This document shows, in pieces, positions 15,002-23,385 of a stretch of DNA of 64,000 bases. The notes below the pieces were generated by a model. The model saw only the letters and a list, made by a program, of their open reading frames with translations, was not told where the DNA came from and searched no databases. Each line of letters opens with the position of its first letter. Positions within the stretch are counted from its first letter, which is position 1. Source of the DNA: Orbus sasakiae (GTDB lineage: Bacteria > Pseudomonadota > Gammaproteobacteria > Enterobacterales > Orbaceae); NCBI RefSeq assembly GCF_039542345.1, contig NZ_BAABHY010000001.1, forward strand, positions 992,001 to 1,056,000. The letters are read 5' to 3'. A program made the position numbers and the translations under genes.

Positions 15002-17650
15002 ATGACGAAACTAGAGCTGCTGCAAAGATCAAGTACTCTTCTGGGACGTTTTGCTCACGGGGTGAAGACCGCGAATGCTATGGGATTATTTGACATCAAT
15101 ACTGTCGCAGAGGACTTTTTTATCCCCATTTTTGCGATAACTTTTAATAGCCCCGACTTGTGTAATCAAAATCGTATCAAAATGAATTTTCCAGCCGTTG
15201 ATTTAGGGTGTAAAACTAGTAGGATATCTATCCAGATCACTTCTGATTCTTCAAGTAACAAAGTATGTGAAACATTAGAGAAATTTGAGTCTCACAGCCT
15301 TGGGGATAATTTTGATTGCCTTTACGTGTATGTAATCACGGAGAGGCAGAAATCATATATTTCCGAGAAACTAACAGAAACAGTGGCTAATCTGTCAATT
15401 GAATTCGACCCTTCACATAACATTCTTGATTTTAAAGATTTAGCGAAGATGTTTAAAGGACTTTCTGATGAACAACTCCGGCAAATCAATGCTCACCTCG
15501 AAGCAGAGTTTAAAAAGGTAGATGCAAATCTTCAATTTCGGAACAATTTGGATGAATTTCTTAGTGTTAGCCAACAGAAGATAGAGGATGAAAAACTAGC
15601 AAAAAAATATATTTCTTCAGTTTTTGTAGAAACTTCAGAGACAAAAGAGGATATGCGATATTTTGCAAATCCTATGTTTTTTTACAGGAAGATCGATGAC
15701 GACATACAACGAGTCGACCTAGCCCATCTCAATAAGCTTTTAGCTATGGTCAAAGTTGAACCTATTGCAGAGAATTGGCATGAAATAAGCACATTAGAGG
15801 TTCCAAATAGCCTGCTTGAGCTTCGGGAACGGCTGATCAAGCAAAACACTGCACTTGAAGCTATCAAAGGGCCTATTTCTCTGTTCTCTTGGGATGTTGA
15901 TCGTGCTGAGCGATTTGTGCCGAATGCCAACTTGAGTGGTTACTGGGATGTATTTCAGCATGCAGTTCAATCAAATGGAAGCGGGGTATTGCGTTTACTT
16001 AAGGACATCTCCAAGAAAATTAGACTTACCCAAGTCAAGATTTTTTTAGTGACAGGAATGGCTGGACAAGGAAAAACAAACTTTGTTTGTGACTTAGTCG
16101 AAAATCAATATAAGGCATTTGAGATTCCAACAATCTTCATTCCTGCGCGCTTATTAAATGATTATCCAAGCCCCAACCGGATTTTATCGTACATTACAAA
16201 TAACCGGTTTGCACCTGATGTTGCTAATCTTCATGCACTATTTACACTGTTAGATAATGTAGCTAAGGAATGCCAAAAACCATTTGTAATAGCCATTGAC
16301 GGAATAAATGAAGTTGGCGATTTAGATGGGTTTGTTTCAGAGCTCAGAGTTTTTCTCGAAGCTTTATGTCAGTATGATTTCTTAAAGATTGTAATAACCT
16401 GTAGGAATGAATTTTTTGATCATAAGTTTGCTGGAGTATTTGAACCACAATTCTCCGCTCATCTGTATCGTGTGAGAGATCTTCGTGGCGAGATGTCAGA
16501 CACCAACAAGTCTCGTCTATTAAATGCTTACCTGACTTATTTTCAAATCCAAGTGAGTCTTTCCAAAAATGCAACGGAGTTTTTAAAAAACGATCTTATC
16601 TTATTGCGAATTTTCTCCGAAATTCATAAAGGCAAAAATATTGGATGTATAGCGAATATTTACAAAGGTGATATCTTTGAAAAATATCTAGTGATGAAAG
16701 TTGAAGAGTTTCCTACATCTTTAAAGCAAAAAGTTTTAAAGTCTCTTTATAAAATTTGTTCTCGCATGTTGGATGAGGAAAATTTTTCGCAGATAGCTCT
16801 TGATGGATTTGATGATAACGAACGGCAAATTCTTGAACGATTAATAGGGGAGGATATTATTCTTCGTAGAGAAGTGCCGTCCACTGGGCTTGCATCATTG
16901 GGAATTGAAAATATTTCATTTACATATGATGAGTTGAGGGATTTTTTATTAGCTTACTATATAGTTATTGAGTTTACACAATCGAATCCAGAAAAAGTTG
17001 ATATGATCTTTGAAAAAATTTCTGACAGGCCTATTTATGAAGGATTTTTTCGGTACGCCTATGTTCTTGCGCGTAAACATAAAAATGAAAAGATTTTAAC
17101 TATCTGCGAGTCTTCTCCTGATTTTATTGAGCATTATTTGAATAATCTTTCACTTTTATCGGCAAATATTCAAACGCACGAAGATGTTGTTCGAATTGAG
17201 ACTATATTAAGAGATAGTACTGATCGGCATGACATCCAGCGTATCGCTTGGTTCTTGCTTAAAAAAAGAGAGGATTCGGAGCATTTTAATATTCGAATTT
17301 TGCTTAATCATGTTAACAAATTGGATGATGAAAGTGCTGAGCAATTCTTTGACTTGATGTTTTCCAGATATTTTGAGAGTGATTGGAGAGGGAATATTAG
17401 TGGTTTTCTTCTTGAGTTTAACGAGTTAAAAGAAGACCAAAAACTGGGGTTAGGCTCTTTTATGTTAGCTTTTGTTCTATATCTTGTACCATATGCTCGT
17501 TGGAATGAAAGAGAGATTACACTTAATTATTTCGATAAGTTTCAGCTTACACCGATAATTATCGATACTATCGAGCTTTGTAAAAGCGCGGTATCTAAAA
17601 AAGTACAAGCTTGCTTAAAAGAAATATCAAAAGATCGAGAGGAACTATGA
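15002..17650 (+). CDS. Large SMEK-like plus NACHT/STAND-type NTPase
   Basis: 882 residues. Residues about 5-95 resemble a SMEK-type N-terminal domain: EDFF near 37, a Asn-rich loop, PAVDLG near 64-69 and SIQIT near 76-80, a pattern akin to nuclease-like or sensor domains of conflict NTPases. Residues about 345-560 form a P-loop NTPase: Walker A GMAGQGKT near 351-358, Walker B FVIAIDGINEV near 425-435, sensor-type VITCRNEF near 465. ISFTYDELRDFLLAYYIV near 640 is the typical end of a NACHT module, followed by a helical repeat-like C-terminus. STAND/NACHT proteins of this shape often sense phage and trigger abortive responses. It is first of four tightly coupled genes. Domain naming of the N-terminus is moderate confidence. 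Confidence 0.78.
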   Translation: MTKLELLQRSSTLLGRFAHGVKTANAMGLFDINTVAEDFFIPIFAITFNSPDLCNQNRIKMNFPAVDLGCKTSRISIQITSDSSSNKVCETLEKFESHSLGDNFDCLYVYVITERQKSYISEKLTETVANLSIEFDPSHNILDFKDLAKMFKGLSDEQLRQINAHLEAEFKKVDANLQFRNNLDEFLSVSQQKIEDEKLAKKYISSVFVETSETKEDMRYFANPMFFYRKIDDDIQRVDLAHLNKLLAMVKVEPIAENWHEISTLEVPNSLLELRERLIKQNTALEAIKGPISLFSWDVDRAERFVPNANLSGYWDVFQHAVQSNGSGVLRLLKDISKKIRLTQVKIFLVTGMAGQGKTNFVCDLVENQYKAFEIPTIFIPARLLNDYPSPNRILSYITNNRFAPDVANLHALFTLLDNVAKECQKPFVIAIDGINEVGDLDGFVSELRVFLEALCQYDFLKIVITCRNEFFDHKFAGVFEPQFSAHLYRVRDLRGEMSDTNKSRLLNAYLTYFQIQVSLSKNATEFLKNDLILLRIFSEIHKGKNIGCIANIYKGDIFEKYLVMKVEEFPTSLKQKVLKSLYKICSRMLDEENFSQIALDGFDDNERQILERLIGEDIILRREVPSTGLASLGIENISFTYDELRDFLLAYYIVIEFTQSNPEKVDMIFEKISDRPIYEGFFRYAYVLARKHKNEKILTICESSPDFIEHYLNNLSLLSANIQTHEDVVRIETILRDSTDRHDIQRIAWFLLKKREDSEHFNIRILLNHVNKLDDESAEQFFDLMFSRYFESDWRGNISGFLLEFNELKEDQKLGLGSFMLAFVLYLVPYARWNEREITLNYFDKFQLTPIIIDTIELCKSAVSKKVQACLKEISKDREEL

Positions 17651-18006
17651 TAGATGAAATTGAATTGATTCTTCCTACGTCATGGGAACCAGACCGGAAT
17701 ACATTTCTTGCAGCTTTAGGTGTTTCTCATGGAGGGATTGGCGAGCAATTTTTAGGGAGCGTCTATGATGCATTGTTTGTCACATCCATTGACGTTAAAG
17801 ATGAGTTCAAGAGATATTATTCCGTCGAGTATACGAGTCTATCCGAGTATCTGGAAATTCGATATGGGGAAACTTTAAGTGATGAGGAGTTAGACGTAAA
17901 CCAAGTGTTTGTAGTAACTTGGCTACCACAGATTGTCAATGATTTGTACGAGGATAACAAGTTAGATACAGTACTGGAATGCATTAAAAAATTAGAAGAG
18001 GCGTAG
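17647..18006 (+). CDS. Small protein A of the NTPase/radical SAM operon
   Basis: 119 residues starting at ATG 17647, which overlaps the NTPase stop (ATGA), a sign of translational coupling. It is acidic and soluble, with no signal peptide. Residues 20-43 (FLAALGVSHGGIGEQF... VYDAL) match residues 29-52 of the next protein in the pattern F-x-x-A-x-G-V-x3-G-x-[IV]-G-[DE]-x-F-x3-Y, with one gap. The two small proteins are thus probably related. I do not recognise the family. It could be a substrate or partner of the radical SAM enzyme, or a regulator of the NTPase. Confidence 0.65.
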   Translation: MIDEIELILPTSWEPDRNTFLAALGVSHGGIGEQFLGSVYDALFVTSIDVKDEFKRYYSVEYTSLSEYLEIRYGETLSDEELDVNQVFVVTWLPQIVNDLYEDNKLDTVLECIKKLEEA

Positions 18007-18007
18007 A

Positions 18008-18409
18008 GTGAAAATCAAATTTGATTTCGTTTCGAACAGCTCATCTACATCGTTTGTATACATCTCAGATGAAGAGTTGAGTGAAGAAGCTTTTTTCAAA
18101 GCGGTTGGAGTCGACAAAAATGGTCCTGTTGGCGATTTATTTTGCCAAATGTATCATGAGATCAATCATGCGATTTATTGCAGTGGGGATTTAGTCACGA
18201 CAAAAGAAGCTGTCGATAGGCTTGTGGATACACATTCATTCACTCCCGATGTTATTGAGAAGATGAAAGATGCGATTGAACAAGGCAAGAAAGTCGTTAC
18301 ATCAACGCTGAACAGCGATGGAGCTCTTGCTGAGTCGTTTCTGTGCATGGCTATATTTGAGATTGAGTCAGAAGATTTCTACATTAATGCTTACGATAAC
18401 GGTTGGTAG
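18008..18409 (+). CDS. Small protein B with SNSSSTSF N-terminal motif
   Basis: 133 residues with a GTG start at 18008, one base after the previous stop; GAAGAGGCG just before serves as RBS. It opens KIKFDFVSNSSSTSFVYIS, a Ser/Thr/Asn-rich N-terminal motif that I recall only from uncharacterised bacterial proteins. Residues 29-52 share the F...AVGV...G.VGD.F...Y pattern with small protein A. It has single cysteines at about 46, 58 and 117. It sits directly before the radical SAM gene (3-bp gap), the usual place for a peptide-modification substrate, but it is longer than most RiPP precursors. Function unknown. Confidence 0.65.
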   Translation: MKIKFDFVSNSSSTSFVYISDEELSEEAFFKAVGVDKNGPVGDLFCQMYHEINHAIYCSGDLVTTKEAVDRLVDTHSFTPDVIEKMKDAIEQGKKVVTSTLNSDGALAESFLCMAIFEIESEDFYINAYDNGW

Positions 18410-18412
18410 TTT

Positions 18413-19447
18413 ATGCTAAAAATAATTCGATACAACAGATTAGGGTATACATCTCTTTTTAACCCAGATACCGGCTTTTTTGCACGGTTTCCTGATAAAG
18501 GGAGACGGGAGCCTTTCTGGTCTCCTCATGGGCCAGAGTTGATGGATATTTCTATTACAAATTGGTGTGATAAAGGATGTGCTTTTTGCTATAAGTCATC
18601 TACTACTCTCGGCCAACATATGGCATTCAGCGACTATAAAAATGTAATTGATCAAGCGGCTTCAATGGGAACATTTCAAGTGGCTTTAGGGGGAGGGAAT
18701 CCTAATCAGCACCCAAATTTTATGGAAATTCTTGAATATACTGTAGGTAAGGGAATTGTGCCAAACTACACTACTAATGGTCGTGGCTTAAGTGAGGAAA
18801 TTCTTGAAGCGACGCGAAAGTATTGCGGTGCGGTAGCGGTTTCTGCGTATCCTCCTTATGTTGAAACAGCCGATACTATAGCTCAGTTAGTTAAAAAAGG
18901 AATTAAGGTCAATATACACTTCATTTTGGATGCGGATAGTATTGGTACTGCAATAAATTGGCTTAGTGAACCACCTGAATTTCTTTCAGGAATTAATGCT
19001 ATTATTTTCCTAAATTACAAACCATCTGGTAGAAAAATCTTTGAAAGAAAAATGTTGAGAAATAGTTCAAGATTGGATGAGTTTTTTAATTTGGCAACGT
19101 CACCTCAAAAAAAGCTGAAGGTTGGATTTGACGCGTGTTGTGTTAGCGCTGTGTTTGCAAGAACAAATGCTAGTACAGTAATGGTAGATGCTTGCGATGC
19201 TGGCCGATTTTCTGTTTATGTATCTGAAGATCTAAAGGTTTATCCTTGTTCGTTTCAAAGTGGGCTGATTGAGGGAGATAAACTGGATGATAAAACATCA
19301 TTTTTAGATATCTGGACGAAGTCTCAAAATATGCGTTCTTTTCGTCGATATTTTAGTTCGGATCAATGTAGTGGATGTAATCACAAATCTGTCTGTATGA
19401 ATGGCTGTCCTATATTTGAGAAGCTTGTTGTTTGTGGATATCGGTAA
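18413..19447 (+). CDS. Radical SAM/SPASM-domain protein
   Basis: 344 residues. The radical SAM cluster motif CDKGCAFC (Cys 52, 56, 59) and a GGxxP-like strand ALGGGNPNQHP (91-101) define the core. The C-terminus has a SPASM-type cysteine set: Cys 261, 279, 319, 322, 328, 332 and 341, in the pattern CSGC...CMNGC. SPASM enzymes typically modify peptides or proteins. Prokaryotic viperins lack this C-terminal cluster, so it is not a viperin. It ends the four-gene operon with an NTPase and two small proteins. Most likely job: modifying one of the small proteins; this is inference. Confidence 0.88.
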   Translation: MLKIIRYNRLGYTSLFNPDTGFFARFPDKGRREPFWSPHGPELMDISITNWCDKGCAFCYKSSTTLGQHMAFSDYKNVIDQAASMGTFQVALGGGNPNQHPNFMEILEYTVGKGIVPNYTTNGRGLSEEILEATRKYCGAVAVSAYPPYVETADTIAQLVKKGIKVNIHFILDADSIGTAINWLSEPPEFLSGINAIIFLNYKPSGRKIFERKMLRNSSRLDEFFNLATSPQKKLKVGFDACCVSAVFARTNASTVMVDACDAGRFSVYVSEDLKVYPCSFQSGLIEGDKLDDKTSFLDIWTKSQNMRSFRRYFSSDQCSGCNHKSVCMNGCPIFEKLVVCGYR

Positions 19448-20340
19448 TTAAAATGATGAATTATTTTTTTTAACAAATATTATCAATATGTTGGATTATT
19501 TATAGAGATCATTTTAATTACATAACGATAGATTTGGCAAAGATTGAAGTGGGTAAAAATTTATAAATAAATAAATGGCTTAGAACTAAAAATGCCACAG
19601 CGACAGCATACCAACTTTTTGGAAATAATAGAATGATTTTCATTAATAACCGTTATAGCGGATAAAATTGATTGTAATAAGCTAAAACCTAACTAATCCC
19701 ACTATGGATATAAACACGGATAAATTTCTCTGTCTCAAATCCTCCAACCCAATAATTCCGATGCTTAAAGCTGTATCTTCGATTCCCATTTTAGTGTTTT
19801 CAACCTTAATTACTGTAGTTCACAAACTAAATTTTAACTTTTAAAAGAAGCGTTTTAATGTAATGATTAGTGTTGTATAAGGAACTGAACTGGTAGTTTA
19901 ATTGGTTCATTTGAGTTAATTCAAAACAACTCCAACTGTGGGCGAAATTGTGGAAAAAACAAACATTAAAAATAGTTAATTTATTGATTTTTAATGATTA
20001 ATTTACCTTAAAACATTCACGCTCACACACCATTTACTTATCAACCCAATTCAACTGAAGTCAATCACCCCTTAAATATAAATTTAAGTAAATCGAAAAC
20101 GACAGGTGCTTCGGGAATTTGATTGTCATTAATATGAATAATATCTACTTAAATAATATATTAACTTTCAATGTTAGTAGTGCAGATTACTTATATATTA
20201 CTTGTGACAATCAAAATTCAACAAGTTATCCCAATAAACCCATTCTCTTATCTAAATTAAGTACAATATTGTGGGTAAAAACTAAATCGAATCGCTTTTA
20301 CCCATTTTTTACCCACAATTCAATTTGATATAGGTTGAAT
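19448..20340. other. Non-coding tail of island 1
   Basis: 893 bp with no credible gene. A perfect 14-bp inverted repeat, GTAATTAAAATGAT (19444-19457) and ATCATTTTAATTAC (19508-19521), overlaps the radical SAM stop codon and may act in 3'-end formation. Near 20273-20325 occur TGGGTAAAAAC, TTTTACCCA and TTTTTTACCCAC, repeats typical of integrase arm-binding sites beside att. A 69-codon open frame at 20119-20328 has no RBS and covers these repeats; I do not count it as a gene. Confidence 0.45.
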
Positions 20341-20448
20341 CCCATAGTCATCAGTAGACAAACCAATCTCTTGAATGCTTGAAAATAAAGGTTTTGTTGA
20401 TTTCTGTTGAGCTTGATAGAGTAGGTGATGGTGCCTGAGGTCGGACTC
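20341..20448. repeat. att repeat 2 (island 1/island 2 junction)
   Basis: 108 bp that match 40464-40571 with no length change and few substitutions, ending with the tRNA-Leu 3' core GGTGCCTGAGGTCGGACTC. The right-hand part also matches att repeat 1. It contains only the tRNA 3' end and its downstream flank, so it is a hybrid junction between two tandem islands. Confidence 0.85.
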
Positions 20449-20640
20449 AATAAAAACAGTTAATTTATTGAAAAATAATAACTATTTTTAAACTGATGTT
20501 TTGTTGGTTCCAGAATTACTCCCATCTTTGTAATACCCCTATTAGCACCACTAAATCTATTGCAATTAAAAATCAAAAATCTCACGCTATACAGTGACAA
20601 CTTTCCTCATAAAAACCACCAATAAATGATCAAAATCATT

Positions 20641-20692
20641 TTGATCGCTTTAACCGATCAATTAAAGAAAAATGATCGACACAAACGATATG
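20641..20692. promoter_or_regulatory. Operator-like dyad TTGATCG-N7-CGATCAA plus imperfect copy (island 2)
   Basis: The dyad at 20641-20661 is identical in both arms and in spacing to the one in island 1 (13012-13032). An imperfect second copy, ATGATCG-N7-CGATATG, starts at 20672, exactly 31 bp on, as in island 1. A separate palindrome GATCAAAAT-C-ATTTTGATC overlaps at 20628-20646. It precedes the accessory gene at 20770. The rest of 20449-20769 holds no gene. Confidence 0.6.
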
Positions 20693-20769
20693 ACAAAGAT
20701 AATCGGTTTATTGATAATTCCGAAATAACTTTTTGAATATAAAAATTTAATATCTATAAGGAAATACAA

Positions 20770-20925
20770 ATGATTATCCTAGTAATATATCTTGCTTTTT
20801 GTATCTTTGTTGGAATGATAGCAAAAGCTGCCGGTCGAAGTTTCATTACTTGGACTGCTTTAAGTTTCATAATTGATCCTATCTTAGCTGTGATTGTCTT
20901 TTTTATAGTTGCAAAAAATAGATAG
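20770..20925 (+). CDS. Small membrane protein (two hydrophobic segments)
   Basis: 51 residues with an AAGGAA RBS 6 nt before the ATG. Residues 1-18 and about 29-48 are hydrophobic, separated by KAAGRSF, suggesting a two-helix hairpin in the inner membrane. It is the first gene downstream of the TTGATCG dyad in island 2 and 51 bp before the GYF-domain protein. It is similar in size and nature, but not visibly in sequence, to the small membrane proteins of island 1. Confidence 0.55.
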   Translation: MIILVIYLAFCIFVGMIAKAAGRSFITWTALSFIIDPILAVIVFFIVAKNR

Positions 20926-20976
20926 CATATTTTATTTTTTTTATTATTTACTAATTACTTAATTTTAATAAGGAAC

Positions 20977-21537
20977 ATGATTTTGGACAATTTAGAAAAC
21001 AAACAGTGGTTTTATGAATTATCAGGTAAAAGAATAGGTCCCGTATCTGAAAACGGTATGATTGCGTTAATTAAAACAAATGTGATCGGTTATGGAAATG
21101 TAGTATGGAGAAGTAATTATCCCGATTGGATTAATTTAGAAGACTCTGAACTAAAAGAACATCTTTCAACCATGGCTCCACCACCATTAACTGGTAAAAA
21201 TGTAAACAATACTGTTGTTTGGTTATTGGCATTTGCTCCAATAATTAGCGTATTTATTGTCATGATAATACTTGCATTCCAATATAAAGGTAATGAATAT
21301 CGCATGTTGAATGCTTATTACAATGGTGAGTTTTGGTGGATAGCAATCATAGTAAATATTTTACTAAGCATAGTTGATGAAAATATCTTAAAAAAATCAG
21401 GTAACGATACATCAAAATTTAAAGGTTGGGTATGGTTAGTGCCTGTGTACCTCTTCCAGAGAGCTAAGTTCCTTAAACAAAATCAAGCTTATTTTTGGGT
21501 ATGGATTGTTACTTTCGTTATTACGTTATTATGGTAA
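20977..21537 (+). CDS. GYF-domain (DUF4339) membrane protein
   Basis: 186 residues. Residues 9-60 match a GYF_2/DUF4339 domain: WFYELSGKRIGPVSENGM, a VVWRSNYPDW strand. Three or four hydrophobic segments follow (about 79-100, 116-134, 146-160, 168-186). Such proteins usually have a cytosolic GYF-like interaction module next to a membrane part of unknown role. The start is uncertain: AAGGA lies only 2 nt before the ATG at 20977, while a TTG at 20983 is better spaced. It sits in the accessory cluster between a small membrane protein and a MORN-type lipoprotein. Confidence 0.7.
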   Translation: MILDNLENKQWFYELSGKRIGPVSENGMIALIKTNVIGYGNVVWRSNYPDWINLEDSELKEHLSTMAPPPLTGKNVNNTVVWLLAFAPIISVFIVMIILAFQYKGNEYRMLNAYYNGEFWWIAIIVNILLSIVDENILKKSGNDTSKFKGWVWLVPVYLFQRAKFLKQNQAYFWVWIVTFVITLLW

Positions 21538-21582
21538 CTGATGTAGTTTATTTTTTAGCAAAAGGATAACAAAGAGAAAATT

Positions 21583-22023
21583 ATGAAAATTCGAACTCTT
21601 ATTTTAATTTTATTTAGTTTTATTTTATTTTCTTGCAATCAAGAAAAAACCGTTAGCACTGATCAGCTACAAATGAGAAAAGGTGTATTATATTTGATTA
21701 ATGAAAAAGACCCTTTTACTGGAAAAGCTATAAGAAAGAATACATATGGTCAAATAGTATTTGAGGGAAATTATGAAGATGGAAAACAGGAGGGAATCCA
21801 AAAAGCTTACTACGATGATGGAAGCATAAAGCTCTTACAATACTATGAAAATGGAAAAAAAGAAGGTGAACAAACTGCTTATGGATTTAATGGAAGAACT
21901 GAATATAACTACAAAAATGGTAGATTAGATGGAGTACAAAAAACTTATGATCATGACGGAAATTTAGTATTAGAAGAAAACTATAAAAATGGTCAACTAA
22001 ATGGTAAAAACTATTATAGATAA
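21583..22023 (+). CDS. Lipoprotein with YwqK/MORN-like repeats
   Basis: 146 residues with a lipoprotein signal ending LFSC (Cys 18). The remainder is a run of about 20-residue repeats (FEGNYEDGKQEGIQKAYYDD, LQYYENGKKEGEQTAYGF, EYNYKNGRLDGVQKTYDHD, LEENYKNGQLNGKNYY) typical of MORN/YwqK-family proteins. Some members are annotated as antitoxins, but no toxin partner is evident here, so a surface scaffold or interaction role is equally likely. It ends the small accessory operon of island 2. Confidence 0.8.
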   Translation: MKIRTLILILFSFILFSCNQEKTVSTDQLQMRKGVLYLINEKDPFTGKAIRKNTYGQIVFEGNYEDGKQEGIQKAYYDDGSIKLLQYYENGKKEGEQTAYGFNGRTEYNYKNGRLDGVQKTYDHDGNLVLEENYKNGQLNGKNYYR

Positions 22024-22052
22024 AATGTACTAACTTGTACTAGTTCAAACCT

Positions 22053-22092
22053 AATCTGGCAGATATTTATAAAAACAGATATCTGTCAGATT
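22053..22092. terminator. Terminator-like stem between convergent genes
   Basis: Stem AATCTGGCAGATAT/ATATCTGTCAGATT (one G-T pair) with a 12-nt loop, between the convergent MORN lipoprotein and the minus-strand RHH-like gene. There is no long T run directly after it. Confidence 0.5.
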
Positions 22093-22141
22093 CAATCTGG
22101 TTTAAATTTTTTATTAATCGGGGTTGTTAGCTCCCGCTAAT

Positions 22142-23008
22142 TTATTTTGATAGTAAAAAAGGTATATAAGGAATACCAATATAATTAATAAGTATAGGGA
22201 TTGTTATATCTTCATATTTGTGGGGTAGCTCTGGATTTTCTATTTTTATTTTTTTTGTGGTGTTTATTAAGTAAAAATTAGGGTCTTTTGCACTATAATT
22301 CTCAATTTTTTTCTTTTTTTCACTTAATTTAATGTAGTAACGGCTCTTTTCCTTGGTATGTCCATTTTTCATTATATTGAAATGAAAAGGTAGCTCAATC
22401 CAGTCAGAGTATTTATTCTGAAAATTTTTTTCTGCTTTATACTCAAAATCCTTTTTACATGTAATTGAACAGAAATTAAGATGTTGAAGGTGATTCAATT
22501 GCGTTTCTTCTAGTATTGATAATGAGTTATCAAAAAGTATAATTACAAAATTTACTTTGATGAAATAGCAACTAGAAGGTTTTTTTTCCTGTCTAATATT
22601 CATTCCTGTAATAATAATAGTATAAAAGTGAGGAGAGAAATTATAGATTGATTGTATGAAATCTATAAATTCACCTTTTTCAAAAATTTCTTTTTTTACT
22701 TTTTTTTGAACATGTTCGGGTTTTAATGAGTTTGTTTTTATCTCAACAGTGATATCTCTATAAAACTGTTTTATCATTATTTTTATATTGGCTTTTTCTT
22801 TATCGACTAGTTTTATAGGTAAAAAATATGTAGATATCAGAGAGGTCATTATTTTTGTTGTAGGAAAACTGTATAAATTATCCATAATGATTGACTCTAT
22901 ACAACTTGACATAGATTTGTTTTGAGCTTTCGATATTGCAACCAATTTTTGATAGAGCTCTTCATTTTTAAAATTTACAGTTACTCTTTTCTTATCTTTA
23001 AATACCAT
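22142..23008 (-). CDS. Island backbone protein with N-terminal ribbon-helix-helix-like segment
   Basis: 288 residues; AGAGGA lies 6 nt before the ATG. Residues about 5-48 (KKRVTVNFKNEELYQKLV... MSSCIESIIMDNLY) look like an RHH DNA-binding unit: strand, helix, loop, helix. The remaining 240 residues are lysine-rich with mixed strands and no family I recognise. It occupies the same place and orientation as the island 1 protein at 7503, divergent from the Rep-like gene, but with the RHH segment at the other end of the chain. Regulation of island replication is the likely role (inference). Confidence 0.55.
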   Translation of the reverse strand: MVFKDKKRVTVNFKNEELYQKLVAISKAQNKSMSSCIESIIMDNLYSFPTTKIMTSLISTYFLPIKLVDKEKANIKIMIKQFYRDITVEIKTNSLKPEHVQKKVKKEIFEKGEFIDFIQSIYNFSPHFYTIIITGMNIRQEKKPSSCYFIKVNFVIILFDNSLSILEETQLNHLQHLNFCSITCKKDFEYKAEKNFQNKYSDWIELPFHFNIMKNGHTKEKSRYYIKLSEKKKKIENYSAKDPNFYLINTTKKIKIENPELPHKYEDITIPILINYIGIPYIPFLLSK

Positions 23009-23385
23009 TTTTTCCTCTCATATAATACGATTAAATCGTTATTTCACCCTTATCTTTTGCGCAGCACTATTTAATAAAGTTATTATAAATCAAGTGAATT
23101 AAATGTCACTTTATATCTTTATTGTGATTTTTGATAGCTAATCCACTACTTAATTATAAATATCTTTCACAAAGGGAATTTAGGTTAATTAATATTATTT
23201 ATATAGAAGAGTACATGAAGTAAATGTGATCCTAGTGTTAATGATAAATACCAATATAACCATTCAATACTACCTAAGATTTATAAGAAATATACATAGT
23301 AAGAATAGAGACAATTTAATCATTCTGTAATTCATTACTGCATTTTTTATCTTCTAGTTTATAAACACATAACTAGGAGATCCAA
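23009..23385. promoter_or_regulatory. Divergent control region of island 2
   Basis: 377 bp, AT-rich, no gene. The segment 23176-23214 (GAATTTAGGTTAATTAATAT...) matches 8515-8553 of island 1 at roughly four of five positions, although flanks have diverged. It lies about 170-210 bp upstream of the Rep-like start in both islands, so it may be a promoter, an iteron or a nick site for that protein. Confidence 0.45.

Larger units (their letters stand above)
7334..20448. mobile_element. Integrative island 1 (tRNA-Leu site), about 13 kb
   Basis: Bounded by att repeats at 7258-7333 and 20341-20448. It encodes its own P4-type integrase (10050-11291), an AlpA-type regulator (9371-9580), an HUH-motif Rep-like protein (8729-9307), ArdA and a degenerate Rep-like copy, followed by cargo of small secreted/membrane proteins and the NTPase/radical SAM operon. 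No capsid, tail or conjugation genes are visible, so it looks like a satellite-type or mobilisable island. The cargo operon is visibly less AT-rich than the backbone, suggesting separate acquisition. Confidence 0.78.

Noticed and set aside
18413..19447. Reading the radical SAM protein as a prokaryotic viperin
   Set aside because: It has a seven-cysteine SPASM-type C-terminus and lacks the viperin-type motif surroundings.
20119..20328. 69-codon open frame at the end of island 1
   Set aside because: No RBS, extreme AT content, low-complexity product, and it covers the repeats beside the att site.
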